A DNA stretch of 64,000 nt from assembly GCA_029243485.1 (NCBI GenBank), contig JAQWRY010000064.1, positions 62,001 to 126,000 of the forward strand, read 5' to 3'. Below, piece by piece: positions 52,039 to 60,212 of the stretch; within the stretch, counting starts at the first letter, position 1, and every line of letters begins with the position of its first letter. Below the pieces are notes generated by a model. The model did not search any database, had not been told where the DNA came from, and saw nothing but the letters and a program-made list of their open reading frames with translations. The translations under genes were made by a program, and so were the position numbers. The stretch comes from Candidatus Binatia bacterium. Its GTDB lineage: Bacteria > Desulfobacterota > Binatia > UBA12015.

Positions 52039-53994
52039 ATGAGCCTTTGCCGAGTTTCGAGCGTCACGCCCGTGTTCATTGTCTGCGCACTCCTTTTGCT
52101 GATAACTCGGGCTGAGGCGGCGCCCAGCGAGCCGGCCTTTGCGGTCGGCGGCGAGTCCTTCGCGACTTGGCGCGATTACTACACCTCGAACTACTTCGAG
52201 CAGACCGGCAAGCGCTGCGGGAAGCCGAAGTCGGTAATCCCCCAGTCGGTGGCGCCGTCGGACTGTACGTTCTCGCTTACGATCCCGTCGACAGACTACG
52301 ACACCGTCGACATCTACGAGGTTCCCGTCGTCGTTCACATCATCGAACACTCGAACGGTCAGGGGCAGATCTCCGATGCGTTGGTGAACAGCCAGATCGA
52401 TGTTCTCAACGAGGACTTCCGTGCACTGGCCGGAACGCCGGGCGCGCCGGGCTACGACGTGGGCATTCAGTTCGCATTGGCGTCGACGGATCCGAGCGGA
52501 AACCCGACGACAGGCATCACCCGTACGGTGAACAACACGTGGTTCGGCGACAGTGGCACGTATTACGACACCCTCGCGTGGAACACCGCCGAGTACATGA
52601 ACATCTACACGAACGACGCGGGAGGGTATCTCGGTTACGTTCCGAATCTGCCGCAGGGTGGTCTGGCGGGGAGCAACGTGGACCGTGTTGTCATTCTCTG
52701 GAGTGCCTTCGGTCGGAACTCGCTCGGCGGCCCGCCCTACGATCAGGGCCGTACGCTCACGCACGAGGTCGGTCACTACCTGGGCCTCGAGCACACGTTC
52801 AGCGGGGGATGCGCTTCGGCGACGCCGCCGAACTGCTACTCGAGCGGCGATCTCATCTGCGACACGAACTCCGAGGCGAGCTCGAACTTCGGCTGTTCCG
52901 TCGGCGCGAACAGCTGTAGTTCCCTCGATCCGATCGAGAACTACATGGACTACAGCGACGACACCTGCATGGATCGTTTCACCGACGAGCAGTCGCATCG
53001 CATCCGGTGCAGCCTCCTGAACTACCGCTCGGACCTGTACGCGATCTCGAATCCGGGGGTCTGCGGGAACGATGTCATCGAGCCGGGCGAGGCCTGTGAT
53101 GGTTCGGACCCCGGCAACTGCCCGACGGGCGTCTGCGATCCGGATTGTACCTGCGAGGACCCGGTCTGCGGCAACAACGTCCTGGAGGTCGGCGAGGTCT
53201 GCGATGGGACCGATGACGCGGCGTGTCCTGGAGAATGCACGGGCGCTTGCGAGTGCCCGACCACCTGTGGGAACGGCGTCTGCGACGCGGGCGAGGATGC
53301 GACCATCTGCGCCGCCGACTGCGGCTGTGCCGCACCTGGCGCGTGTGGTGTACAGGCCCCGGATGGTTGTTACTGCGATGAGGGCTGCGTCGGGTTGGGA
53401 GACTGCTGTGCGGACGCGTGTTCGGCCTGCACCATCGGATGTTCGCTCGTCGCGACCTGCGGCAGCACCCCGACGACTCCCTGTCGCGATACCTCACCCC
53501 TGGGTGCCACCCTCACGATCAAGGACAGCGCGAACGACGCGAAGGACAAGCTGATCTTCAAGATCAAGCGAGGCGACGCCACGGCCACTGCCGACTTTCT
53601 CGACCCACTCACCGCAGGGAGCACGGCGAGCCTGTGTGTCTACGACAGCTCTGCGACAACGCAGCCTCTGCTCGGGGCATCGGTGGCGAGCGGCGGCGTC
53701 TGCGCCGGCAAGGACTGTTGGAAGCCGAGGTCGACGACCGGCTTCAAGTACGTGAACAAGAGCGGCGACCCGTCGGGCATCACGACCCTCCAGCTGAAGC
53801 AGGGCATGGCGGGGAAGGCGCAGGTTCAGGCCAAGGCGAAGGGGACTCTCCTCGAGACGCCGGCGCTTCCGCTCCAGTTCCCCGTCACGGTCCAGTTCCT
53901 GATCGACGATGGTGTGACGACGAGTTGTTGGGAAAGCGAGTTCAGCACGGCTCTCAGGAACGATGCGGTCCAGGTGAAGGCGAAGGGCCCGTGA
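52039..53994 (+). CDS. Pappalysin-like (M43) metalloprotease with Cys-rich and somatomedin-B-like modules
   Basis: A 651-residue secreted protease. Signal peptide residues 1-28 (VFIVCALLLLITRAEA). The zinc motif HEVGHYLGLEH lies near residue 241 (H-E-x-x-H-x-x-G-x-x-H) and the metzincin Met-turn in ENYMDYSDDTCM near 300; this is the M43 cytophagalysin/pappalysin type. Residues about 335-430 have Cys-rich CGN-x-V-x-E-x-G-E-x-C-D-G units; about 429-467 is a somatomedin-B-like module (CYCDEGCVGLGDCCADACSA). The last 170 residues are beta-rich with two Cys. SD GGAGGGG precedes the ATG; an upstream ATG at 51991 has none. Confidence 0.9.
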   Translation: MSLCRVSSVTPVFIVCALLLLITRAEAAPSEPAFAVGGESFATWRDYYTSNYFEQTGKRCGKPKSVIPQSVAPSDCTFSLTIPSTDYDTVDIYEVPVVVHIIEHSNGQGQISDALVNSQIDVLNEDFRALAGTPGAPGYDVGIQFALASTDPSGNPTTGITRTVNNTWFGDSGTYYDTLAWNTAEYMNIYTNDAGGYLGYVPNLPQGGLAGSNVDRVVILWSAFGRNSLGGPPYDQGRTLTHEVGHYLGLEHTFSGGCASATPPNCYSSGDLICDTNSEASSNFGCSVGANSCSSLDPIENYMDYSDDTCMDRFTDEQSHRIRCSLLNYRSDLYAISNPGVCGNDVIEPGEACDGSDPGNCPTGVCDPDCTCEDPVCGNNVLEVGEVCDGTDDAACPGECTGACECPTTCGNGVCDAGEDATICAADCGCAAPGACGVQAPDGCYCDEGCVGLGDCCADACSACTIGCSLVATCGSTPTTPCRDTSPLGATLTIKDSANDAKDKLIFKIKRGDATATADFLDPLTAGSTASLCVYDSSATTQPLLGASVASGGVCAGKDCWKPRSTTGFKYVNKSGDPSGITTLQLKQGMAGKAQVQAKAKGTLLETPALPLQFPVTVQFLIDDGVTTSCWESEFSTALRNDAVQVKAKGP

Positions 53995-54053
53995 TTCGCG
54001 GCCGGCGGGGCGGTGCAGGCGAAGCTCTTTACTGCGGATATTCGGCCCCGAAT

Positions 54054-54079
54054 CGTGCATGAACGCAGTTCATTGCACG
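54054..54079 (+). terminator. Long hairpin after the metalloprotease gene
   Basis: CGTGCATGAAC (54054-54064) pairs with GTTCATTGCACG (54068-54079) across a GCA loop with one bulged T, giving 11 base pairs. It lies 59 bases past the stop at 53994 in a 240-base spacer otherwise free of genes. No T-tract; it could also be a protein-binding palindrome. Confidence 0.45.
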
Positions 54080-54234
54080 TGCGCAGTCAAATGTTCGTTC
54101 TTTCGCGTGGAGCAGTTCCCGGCGGTCGGCGTTCGAAGTGCCCGCGAATACTGCTGTTTTCTCGAGAAGCTTGACGCGGCTTGAGGCGAAGCGCGCGGTG
54201 TCGCTCGGCATGTTTCTGGCGTAGCGTTCTCTAT

Positions 54235-54633
54235 ATGCCGCGTAAGTATGGAAGCCAGGGCGGTTCGCCCGAGCGTCGGATTACGATTCCGGTGCCGCAG
54301 GAGCTGAGTGATCGGATCGATGCCGCAGTGCACGGTCGTCCGGGAGAGACACTGAAGTCTCTCATTCTTCGGGCGGTTGAGAGCGAGATCGATCATCTGG
54401 AGGTGGAGCGGGGCTCCGCAGGGGTCTCACTGCCGTTTCCTGTGGCGCCCGGCCGTCCCCCTCCGGGCCGGCCGCGGAAGAACCCCGGAGCGGATGCGGT
54501 CGCCATGGGGGATCCTCCGGTGCCTCCGGCCGCCGACTCGTCGGCCGAGGTGGAGCGCCTGATGCACGTGCTCGAACAGCGTGAGGTAGAAGAGCCACTC
54601 CTAGCAAAGGGACGTTCCGCCGGGAGATCGTAG
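54235..54633 (+). CDS. Hypothetical protein with ribbon-helix-helix-like N-terminus
   Basis: A 132-residue protein starting at 54235. Residues about 12-50 (SPERRITIPVPQELSDRIDA, then GETLKSLILRAVESEID) have the strand-helix-helix outline of RHH DNA-binding proteins. The rest is a Pro/Gly/Arg-rich linker and a short acidic helix, VERLMHVLEQREVEEPLLAK. No toxin gene lies next to it. There is no SD before the ATG. The whole assignment is from outline only. Confidence 0.5.
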   Translation: MPRKYGSQGGSPERRITIPVPQELSDRIDAAVHGRPGETLKSLILRAVESEIDHLEVERGSAGVSLPFPVAPGRPPPGRPRKNPGADAVAMGDPPVPPAADSSAEVERLMHVLEQREVEEPLLAKGRSAGRS

Positions 54634-54793
54634 CCCCAAGGTCTCCCCAATGCTCTTCCCGAAAGACTCGACTTCTGGGGGGGCGCCATGAAGCGGTCGG
54701 GTGGTCTTCTTCGTCAGTGTCTTCGCTGCTTTGGCGGACGGGGAGCAGCTCACGCCGAGTCTACGTTTGTTCGTCGGGGCGCAGTGGCGGCGT

Positions 54794-55978
54794 TTAGGCG
54801 ATCGCGCCGGCGGAGCGTAGGCGCGCGATCTCGCTCGTGTCGAAGCCCGCTTCGGCGAGGAGCTCATCGGTGTGCTCGCCAAACCCGGGAGCGTGTCGCC
54901 GGATCTCCGTGTTCTGCTCGTCGAACCGGGCGGCCGGTCGTGCCTGCCGCATCGGACCGCCGATTGGGTGCTCCGCTTCGACGACCAAGCCGTTCTCTGC
55001 GATCTGGGGATGCGCGATGAGTCCGGCGCGATCGAGAACGGGCGCACAGGGGACGTCTTCCGCTTCGAGCCGCTCGAGCCAGTCCGCGCTCGTCTTCGTC
55101 TGAAGGACGTCCTGCAGCATCGTGAGTCGTTCGCCGGCATGCGCCACTCGCCCCCCCGGCGTCGCGAAGCGCTCGTCCTGTAGCCAGTCGAGCTTGTCGA
55201 TTGCCAGGCAGAGGCCCTTCCACTCGGAATCGGAAACGGCGCCGGCGGTGATGAAGCCGTCGGACGTCTCGAAAACGAGATCCTGCGCGTAGCGCGCGCC
55301 GGGGTGGCTGACGTCGTTGCCGACCCACGTGTAGCCAGCCATCCCCTCGGGCCAGTGGAACTCGACCGTCGCGTCGAGCATTGAGAGGCGGAGGTGCTGC
55401 CCCTTGCCGGTGCGCGTCCTTGCGAAGAGCGCGGCGGTGATCGCCTGGGCCGCGGTGATGGCCGTGAGCTTGTCGGGCACGATGAGTCGCATCATGCGCG
55501 GCCGCCCGGTGGCGCGGTCGGCCTGGATTGCGGCGAGGCCGGACAGCGCCTGAACGACCGGGTCGTAAACGCGCTTGTGCGCGTAGGGGCCGGATTCGCC
55601 GAAGCCGCTGATGGAGACGTAGATCAGTTCGGGGTTCGCGGCCCGCAGAACGTCCGCACCGATCCCCATGCGCTCGACGGCGCCCGGCCGGAAGTTCTGC
55701 ACGAGCACGTCCGCCCGGCGAACGAGACCCGCGAGGACGGTGCGGCCTTCCTTACGTTTCAAGTCGATGATGATCGAGCGCTTGTTCCGGTTCGACGTCG
55801 CGAATGTCGACGACATCCCGTTCTTCATGGCGCCCATATGGCGGACGAGATCCCCGAGGCCCGGGGCTTCGACCTTGATGACGTCGGCCCCCTGGTCGCC
55901 GAGAATCCGAGTCGATACAGGGCCCGAAATCATCGTGGTCAGGTCGATTACGCGAACGCCTTCGAGGGGTCCTGGCAT
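54794..55978 (-). CDS. Class III CoA-transferase (CaiB/BaiF family)
   Basis: A 394-residue CoA-transferase. LEGVRVIDLTTMISGPVSTR at the start and GDQGADVIKVEAPG near 27-40 are standard; the catalytic Asp139 is in VYDPVVQALSGLAAIQ. NRNKRSIIIDLKRKEGR near 63-79 and TRTGKGQHLRLSMLDA near 190 complete the pattern. It would move CoA between acyl-CoA and a carboxylic acid by a mixed-anhydride mechanism. On the minus strand, divergent from the nucleotide-sugar dehydrogenase. Possible pathways are carnitine-like, bile-acid or branched acyl-CoA metabolism. Confidence 0.93.
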   Translation of the reverse strand: MPGPLEGVRVIDLTTMISGPVSTRILGDQGADVIKVEAPGLGDLVRHMGAMKNGMSSTFATSNRNKRSIIIDLKRKEGRTVLAGLVRRADVLVQNFRPGAVERMGIGADVLRAANPELIYVSISGFGESGPYAHKRVYDPVVQALSGLAAIQADRATGRPRMMRLIVPDKLTAITAAQAITAALFARTRTGKGQHLRLSMLDATVEFHWPEGMAGYTWVGNDVSHPGARYAQDLVFETSDGFITAGAVSDSEWKGLCLAIDKLDWLQDERFATPGGRVAHAGERLTMLQDVLQTKTSADWLERLEAEDVPCAPVLDRAGLIAHPQIAENGLVVEAEHPIGGPMRQARPAARFDEQNTEIRRHAPGFGEHTDELLAEAGFDTSEIARLRSAGAIA

Positions 55979-56127
55979 GCACCGTTCCTATCGCGCGCTG
56001 AACCCGTGGGCCAATCGCTTCGGTACAAGAATTCCGCTCGGATTCGTGGGTTCCCCTGTTGATTTAACCCTGCCGGAGGCGCGACACTGCGGATTCTTCG
56101 CCAAATTCCAAACAGGAGGAGTCCCGA

Positions 56128-57762
56128 ATGTCCGACCAGTCCATCAGCCCGGCAGGCGAGAAGTTCGACCTGCCGCAGCAGTCCGAGTATGCCGCCGAGT
56201 TTCAACGTCTGAAGAAGCTGGCCGACAAGGCTCGCAAAGAAGGAAAAGAAGTCGTCGTCGTGATGGGCGTGGGCTTCGTTGGCGCGGTCATGGCGGCCAT
56301 CGTCGCGGACACGGTGGACAAGAAGGGCAAGCCCTCGAAGTTCGTGATCGGCTGCCAGCGCCCGAGCCCGCGCAGCTTCTGGAAGATCCCGCTGCTGAAC
56401 AAGGGTGAATCGCCGGTCAAAGCGGAGGATCCGGAAGTCGATCCGATGATCGCGCGCACGGTTCTCAAGAAGAAGACGCTGACGGCGACCTTCAACAGTG
56501 ACTGTTTGAAGCTCGCGGACTGCGTCGTCGTCGACGTGCAGTGCGACTATTCGAAGAACGACCTCGGGAACATGCGTACCGGCGAGGTCGAGATGGCCGC
56601 GCTCGAGGCGACGATCCAGACAATCGGCGAACGCATCCCCGCGAAGTGTCTCACCCTGATCGAGACGACGGTGGCTCCGGGTACGACGGAGTTCGTCGCG
56701 CTGCCGATTCTTCAGAAGTGCTTCGCGAAGCGAAAGATGTCGTCGACGCCGCTCCTCTCCCACAGCTACGAGCGCGTGATGCCGGGCAAGCAGTACGTCG
56801 CGAGTATCCGTGACTTCTGGCGCGTGTGCTCGGGTTGCACGCCGCCGGCCCGCAAGCGCGTCGTGAAGTTCCTGACCGAGGTGCTCAACACGGATGAGTT
56901 CCCGCTGACCGTCATGGACCGGCCGATCGAGTCCGAGACCGCGAAGATCGTGGAGAACTCGTACCGGGCGACGACCCTTGCGTTCATGCACGAGTGGAGC
57001 CTGTTCTCGGAGCGGAACGGGGTCGATCTCACGAAGGTGATCGATGCGATCAAGGTCCGTCCGACCCACAACAACATGATCTTCCCCGGCCCGGGCATCG
57101 GTGGGTATTGCCTGCCGAAGGACGGTGGCCTCGGCTACTGGGCCTACAAGCACATTCTCGGGTTCGACGACGGCGATGAAGTGTTCAAGATGAGCACGAC
57201 CGCCATCGACATCAACGATACGCGCGGCCTGCACGTGGCAACCCTGACGCGTGACGCTCTGCGGAACATGGCTCGGTACATCGCGGGCGCCGAGATCGCG
57301 GTGCTCGGGGCGAGTTATCGCCAGGACGTCGGAGATACGCGGTACTCCGGCTCCGAGGTCGTCGTTCGGCGCCTCGTGGAGATGGGCGCCGAGGTCCGCG
57401 TGAACGACCCGTACGTCGACCACTGGTTCGAGTTCGAGTCGCAGAGCACCTACCCGGCACCGGGCCACTCGCTCTCGCGTTTCTTCCGCAACCAGGACGG
57501 CCTGACGGATCTTCGCGTCGAGCCGTCGATCGCGAAGGCGCTCAAGGGCGTCGAGGCGGTCGTGCTGGCGGTGCCGCATGAGCCGTACCTGAAGCTCACG
57601 CCGGCGAAGGTGGTGAAGATGGCCGGTGGACCGATCGCGGTCGTCGACTGCTTCGGCATCTTGAGCGACGCCGACATCCGGAAGTACTTCGAGCTCGGCT
57701 GTGAGGTCAAAGGCCTCGGTCGCGGGCACATTCAGCGCATCAAGGCCGAAGTTCGCGGCTAG
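56128..57762 (+). CDS. Nucleotide-sugar dehydrogenase (UDP-glucose/GDP-mannose dehydrogenase family)
   Basis: A 544-residue NAD-dependent dehydrogenase that oxidises a UDP- or GDP-sugar to the uronic acid. The Rossmann start VVVVMGVGFVGAVMAAIV near 43-60 is unusually far from the N-terminus; about 40 extra residues precede it. The catalytic Cys328 is in GIGGYCLPKDGG, with IESETAKIVENSYRATTLAF near 270-290 and a C-terminal UDP-binding domain (LGASYRQDVGDTRYSGSEVV). Total length exceeds the usual 430-450. GGAGGAG precedes the ATG. It likely supplies uronic acid for polysaccharide, ending in a strong terminator. Confidence 0.93.
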   Translation: MSDQSISPAGEKFDLPQQSEYAAEFQRLKKLADKARKEGKEVVVVMGVGFVGAVMAAIVADTVDKKGKPSKFVIGCQRPSPRSFWKIPLLNKGESPVKAEDPEVDPMIARTVLKKKTLTATFNSDCLKLADCVVVDVQCDYSKNDLGNMRTGEVEMAALEATIQTIGERIPAKCLTLIETTVAPGTTEFVALPILQKCFAKRKMSSTPLLSHSYERVMPGKQYVASIRDFWRVCSGCTPPARKRVVKFLTEVLNTDEFPLTVMDRPIESETAKIVENSYRATTLAFMHEWSLFSERNGVDLTKVIDAIKVRPTHNNMIFPGPGIGGYCLPKDGGLGYWAYKHILGFDDGDEVFKMSTTAIDINDTRGLHVATLTRDALRNMARYIAGAEIAVLGASYRQDVGDTRYSGSEVVVRRLVEMGAEVRVNDPYVDHWFEFESQSTYPAPGHSLSRFFRNQDGLTDLRVEPSIAKALKGVEAVVLAVPHEPYLKLTPAKVVKMAGGPIAVVDCFGILSDADIRKYFELGCEVKGLGRGHIQRIKAEVRG

Positions 57763-57776
57763 CGACACCGTTTCAA

Positions 57777-57808
57777 GGGGCTGCCGGGAAACCGGCGGCC
57801 CCTTTTTT
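57777..57808 (+). terminator. Rho-independent terminator
   Basis: GGGGCTGCCGG pairs with CCGGCGGCCCC (one G-U pair) around a GAAA loop, followed by six T (57803-57808). It starts 15 bases past the nucleotide-sugar dehydrogenase stop, the clearest intrinsic terminator in the window. Confidence 0.93.
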
Positions 57809-57821
57809 CGTTCGAGGGGCG

Positions 57822-58091
57822 ATGACGCGATCGACGATCAAGATTCTGGTTGCCGGCGCCGCCATCGCGGTGGCGACGATCTTCGCCACGCAGCACGTGC
57901 TGAGCCTGTTTCCCTCGGGCACGGACGCGACGCAGGCGTCCGAGGAGGCGAGCTTCCTCGCTCATCTCCTCCTGCCGCTCTCGGTGACGCTGCTCATCTT
58001 CGTGGTGATTGCAGCGATCGGCGGTGTCGTCCGGCTCGTTCGCGCGCTTCTCGGTTACGATTCGGGGGAAGAGCCGGGGCCGGAGCCGTAG
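57822..58091 (+). CDS. Small two-helix membrane protein
   Basis: An 89-residue protein with two membrane segments: ILVAGAAIAVATIFATQHVL (residues 8-27) and LLLPLSVTLLIFVVIAAIGG near 49-68. The loop between them is short and acidic, and the tail is acidic (EEPGPEP). GAGGGG precedes the ATG. No family is recognised. It sits just past the terminator at 57777-57808, so it has its own promoter. Confidence 0.6.
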   Translation: MTRSTIKILVAGAAIAVATIFATQHVLSLFPSGTDATQASEEASFLAHLLLPLSVTLLIFVVIAAIGGVVRLVRALLGYDSGEEPGPEP

Positions 58092-58208
58092 GCCGGCTCC
58101 CGTAGGGCGCATGGCAGTGCGCAGGTCGCCTCAGCTTGCGCCGCAGCGATCGGGCATGCATTTGATTTGAATGGTGCGGCTTTCCGCGCCGTCAACCCAG
58201 AGGCCCTG

Positions 58209-59177
58209 ATGCGCGATCCCGAGCAGCCCAGCCGAAAAACGAGAACCTTCGAGGAACTGCTGGGTGCGGGCGTTGCGCTTGCCGGCGCGCTCTTCGTGAT
58301 GGCCAGCGTGCTCCTTTCGAGCACGGCGATGTCGGGCTGTGGCCCCTGCTGGCCGGGGCCCTGCGCCGACGCCGAGACGGAGACGGACGACAGCGCGACT
58401 CCGACCCCCACCGACGACCCGACGCCGACGCCTGTCGGCGAGACGCAGTGTGAGCTCACCCGAACGACGCAGCCCGTGGATGAGGATGTCTGGCAGAGCC
58501 GGGCCGAGGGGTGTCCCCGGATTCAGCTCTCCGCCGACGCCACGCGGTTCGACACCGACGCGTTTTGCGAGTCGGGCCTCCGCGTCAGCGGTGAAGGGGA
58601 CGCGCCGTTCTTCCGCTACACGTGCAATGCCTCAGGGCCCTGGAAGCTCGCCGTGCCGGTCTTCGACACCCAGAACCCGGACGAACTCACGTTGGACCTG
58701 AGTTGCGAGGGTGAGATCCCGCAGAACCAGGACTACGTGAATGGCATCGTGCTGGAGGGGATCCTCTTCGAAGAGAACCGGAACGACATCCGCGACGCGG
58801 TCGCCGCGTGGGAAGACATGTGCTTCGACGCCGTCGAGGGTACCGACGCGTACACCGAGTGCGCCGCGGTCTGTGCCGGCGACCGGACCGTGCGCGAGGG
58901 GCTCGAGAGCCTGGGCATGCTGGATACGCTGATGCCCGAAGTCGACTGCTACCTGAAGCTCTTCGACAGCTTTACCGACGTGATCGACGCGGACATCCCC
59001 TCGACCGATGGGAACGTGACGGGAGTCTCCGTTTGCGGTTGTCGGCCGAATGCGGAGTATGTCGATTGTCTGGACTCGACGCCGTGCTTCACGGGGTCCG
59101 AAGAATACGATGGATCTTGCGGGGCGACCTGCTGGTCGGCGAATGGCACCGAGTCCGGCTCCTGCACGACGCCCTGA
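58209..59177 (+). CDS. Membrane-anchored Cys-rich protein with CGPCWPGPC motif, paralogue 1
   Basis: A 322-residue protein. A single N-terminal membrane helix (LLGAGVALAGALFVMASVLL, residues 16-35) is followed directly by SGCGPCWPGPC, then a Thr/Pro/Asp-rich linker (TPTPTDDPTPTP) and an exported domain of about 240 residues with many Cys, including VCGCRPNAEYVDCLDSTPC near the end. It shares this plan and CGPCWPGPC with the following gene, so they arose by tandem duplication. No known family; the C-P-C-like cluster could form a disulfide or bind a metal. ATG at 58209 preferred over a TTG at 58167. Confidence 0.72.
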   Translation: MRDPEQPSRKTRTFEELLGAGVALAGALFVMASVLLSSTAMSGCGPCWPGPCADAETETDDSATPTPTDDPTPTPVGETQCELTRTTQPVDEDVWQSRAEGCPRIQLSADATRFDTDAFCESGLRVSGEGDAPFFRYTCNASGPWKLAVPVFDTQNPDELTLDLSCEGEIPQNQDYVNGIVLEGILFEENRNDIRDAVAAWEDMCFDAVEGTDAYTECAAVCAGDRTVREGLESLGMLDTLMPEVDCYLKLFDSFTDVIDADIPSTDGNVTGVSVCGCRPNAEYVDCLDSTPCFTGSEEYDGSCGATCWSANGTESGSCTTP

Positions 59178-59210
59178 TCACGGCCTCGAGCCGAGGCCCG
59201 AAGGAAATCG

Positions 59211-60146
59211 ATGAAGCACAATCAGATCGAGGGTCCCAAGCGCTTCGACGAGTATGTCGTTGCAGCCGTCGGAATCGCCGGCGCCGCGCTCGTCATCGTA
59301 AGCGTCGTCATCTCGAGCGCGACGATCTCCGCGTGTGGGCCCTGCTGGCCGGGCCCGTGTGTCGATGCGACGGCCACCCCGACGCCTACCCCGACGGCCA
59401 CGCCCAACCCCGAGTGCACGTTGGGCCGCGACACTGACCTGATCAGTGCGGACCTCTGGCAGGCCGACACGTCCAGCTGTCCGCGCCTCCTCCTCGACGC
59501 CACCGACCCGAATTACGATTCCGATGAGCTTTGCGAAGTGGGGGGACGAACCGATGGCGACGACACGACGTTCGTCCTTCGGTACGACTGCAACGCGTCG
59601 GATGCCTGGATGCTCGCCGCAGCGGTACCGGGCACCGTGACCGTCGATGGCATCGACGTCACGTCCCGCAGCCTCTCCAAGGCGTGTCCGAGTGAGGTCG
59701 CCCAGTCCGAGAATTTCCTGAATGGGAAAGAGATGGAGCCGGTTCTCTGGGAACGCGACGGAGTCGAGGTCGCGGAGGTGACCGCAGCGTGGGAGGAAGG
59801 CTGTGCGTCGAGTGAGGCGACCGACGAGCGGCTGAGCCTCTGCAGCCAGGTGTGCGGCGGGACGCTGCCTCTCCGTGAGGCGCTTGCCGATGCGGGAATT
59901 GAAACGACCAGTGCGGTCGACTGCTACCTGGCCTTGTACGACACGCTGCCCCCGCACGACGGAACCGCGACGCTCAGTACCGACGAGCAGTTCGAGATGA
60001 ACACGTTGTGCGCCTGCGTTCCGAACACGTTCTTCCTGGACTGTGTGAGCCAGGACTGCTTGACGGGCACGACCTACGACACCGGGTGCGGCGAGATCTG
60101 CTGGGTGATGTTCCCGACTTCGTCTGGCGAGTGCCGATTGCCTTGA
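59211..60146 (+). CDS. Membrane-anchored Cys-rich protein with CGPCWPGPC motif, paralogue 2
   Basis: A 311-residue paralogue of the preceding gene: membrane helix VVAAVGIAGAALVIVSVVIS (residues 16-35), SACGPCWPGPCVDAT, a TPTPTPTATP linker, then a Cys-rich exported domain. Matching landmarks are a D-x-W-Q-A/S segment, a C-P-R-L/I-x-L segment, an S-L-C/A-A-V-C-G/A pair, an ETTSAVDCYLALYD segment aligned with LMPEVDCYLKLFD, and a C-A/G-C-V/R-P-N-x-x-F/Y-x-D-C end. AAGGAAA precedes the ATG, 33 bases after the first paralogue. Function unknown. Confidence 0.72.
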   Translation: MKHNQIEGPKRFDEYVVAAVGIAGAALVIVSVVISSATISACGPCWPGPCVDATATPTPTPTATPNPECTLGRDTDLISADLWQADTSSCPRLLLDATDPNYDSDELCEVGGRTDGDDTTFVLRYDCNASDAWMLAAAVPGTVTVDGIDVTSRSLSKACPSEVAQSENFLNGKEMEPVLWERDGVEVAEVTAAWEEGCASSEATDERLSLCSQVCGGTLPLREALADAGIETTSAVDCYLALYDTLPPHDGTATLSTDEQFEMNTLCACVPNTFFLDCVSQDCLTGTTYDTGCGEICWVMFPTSSGECRLP

Positions 60147-60212
60147 TCTCCTGAGCTCCGCCGCTGCGGACACACGCCGAAGTCGTGGTACGGGGTCGTG
60201 GCATGAGGGATC

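Noticed and set aside
55948..57768. 606-codon minus-strand frame
   Set aside because: Antisense to the nucleotide-sugar dehydrogenase with its catalytic Cys motif.
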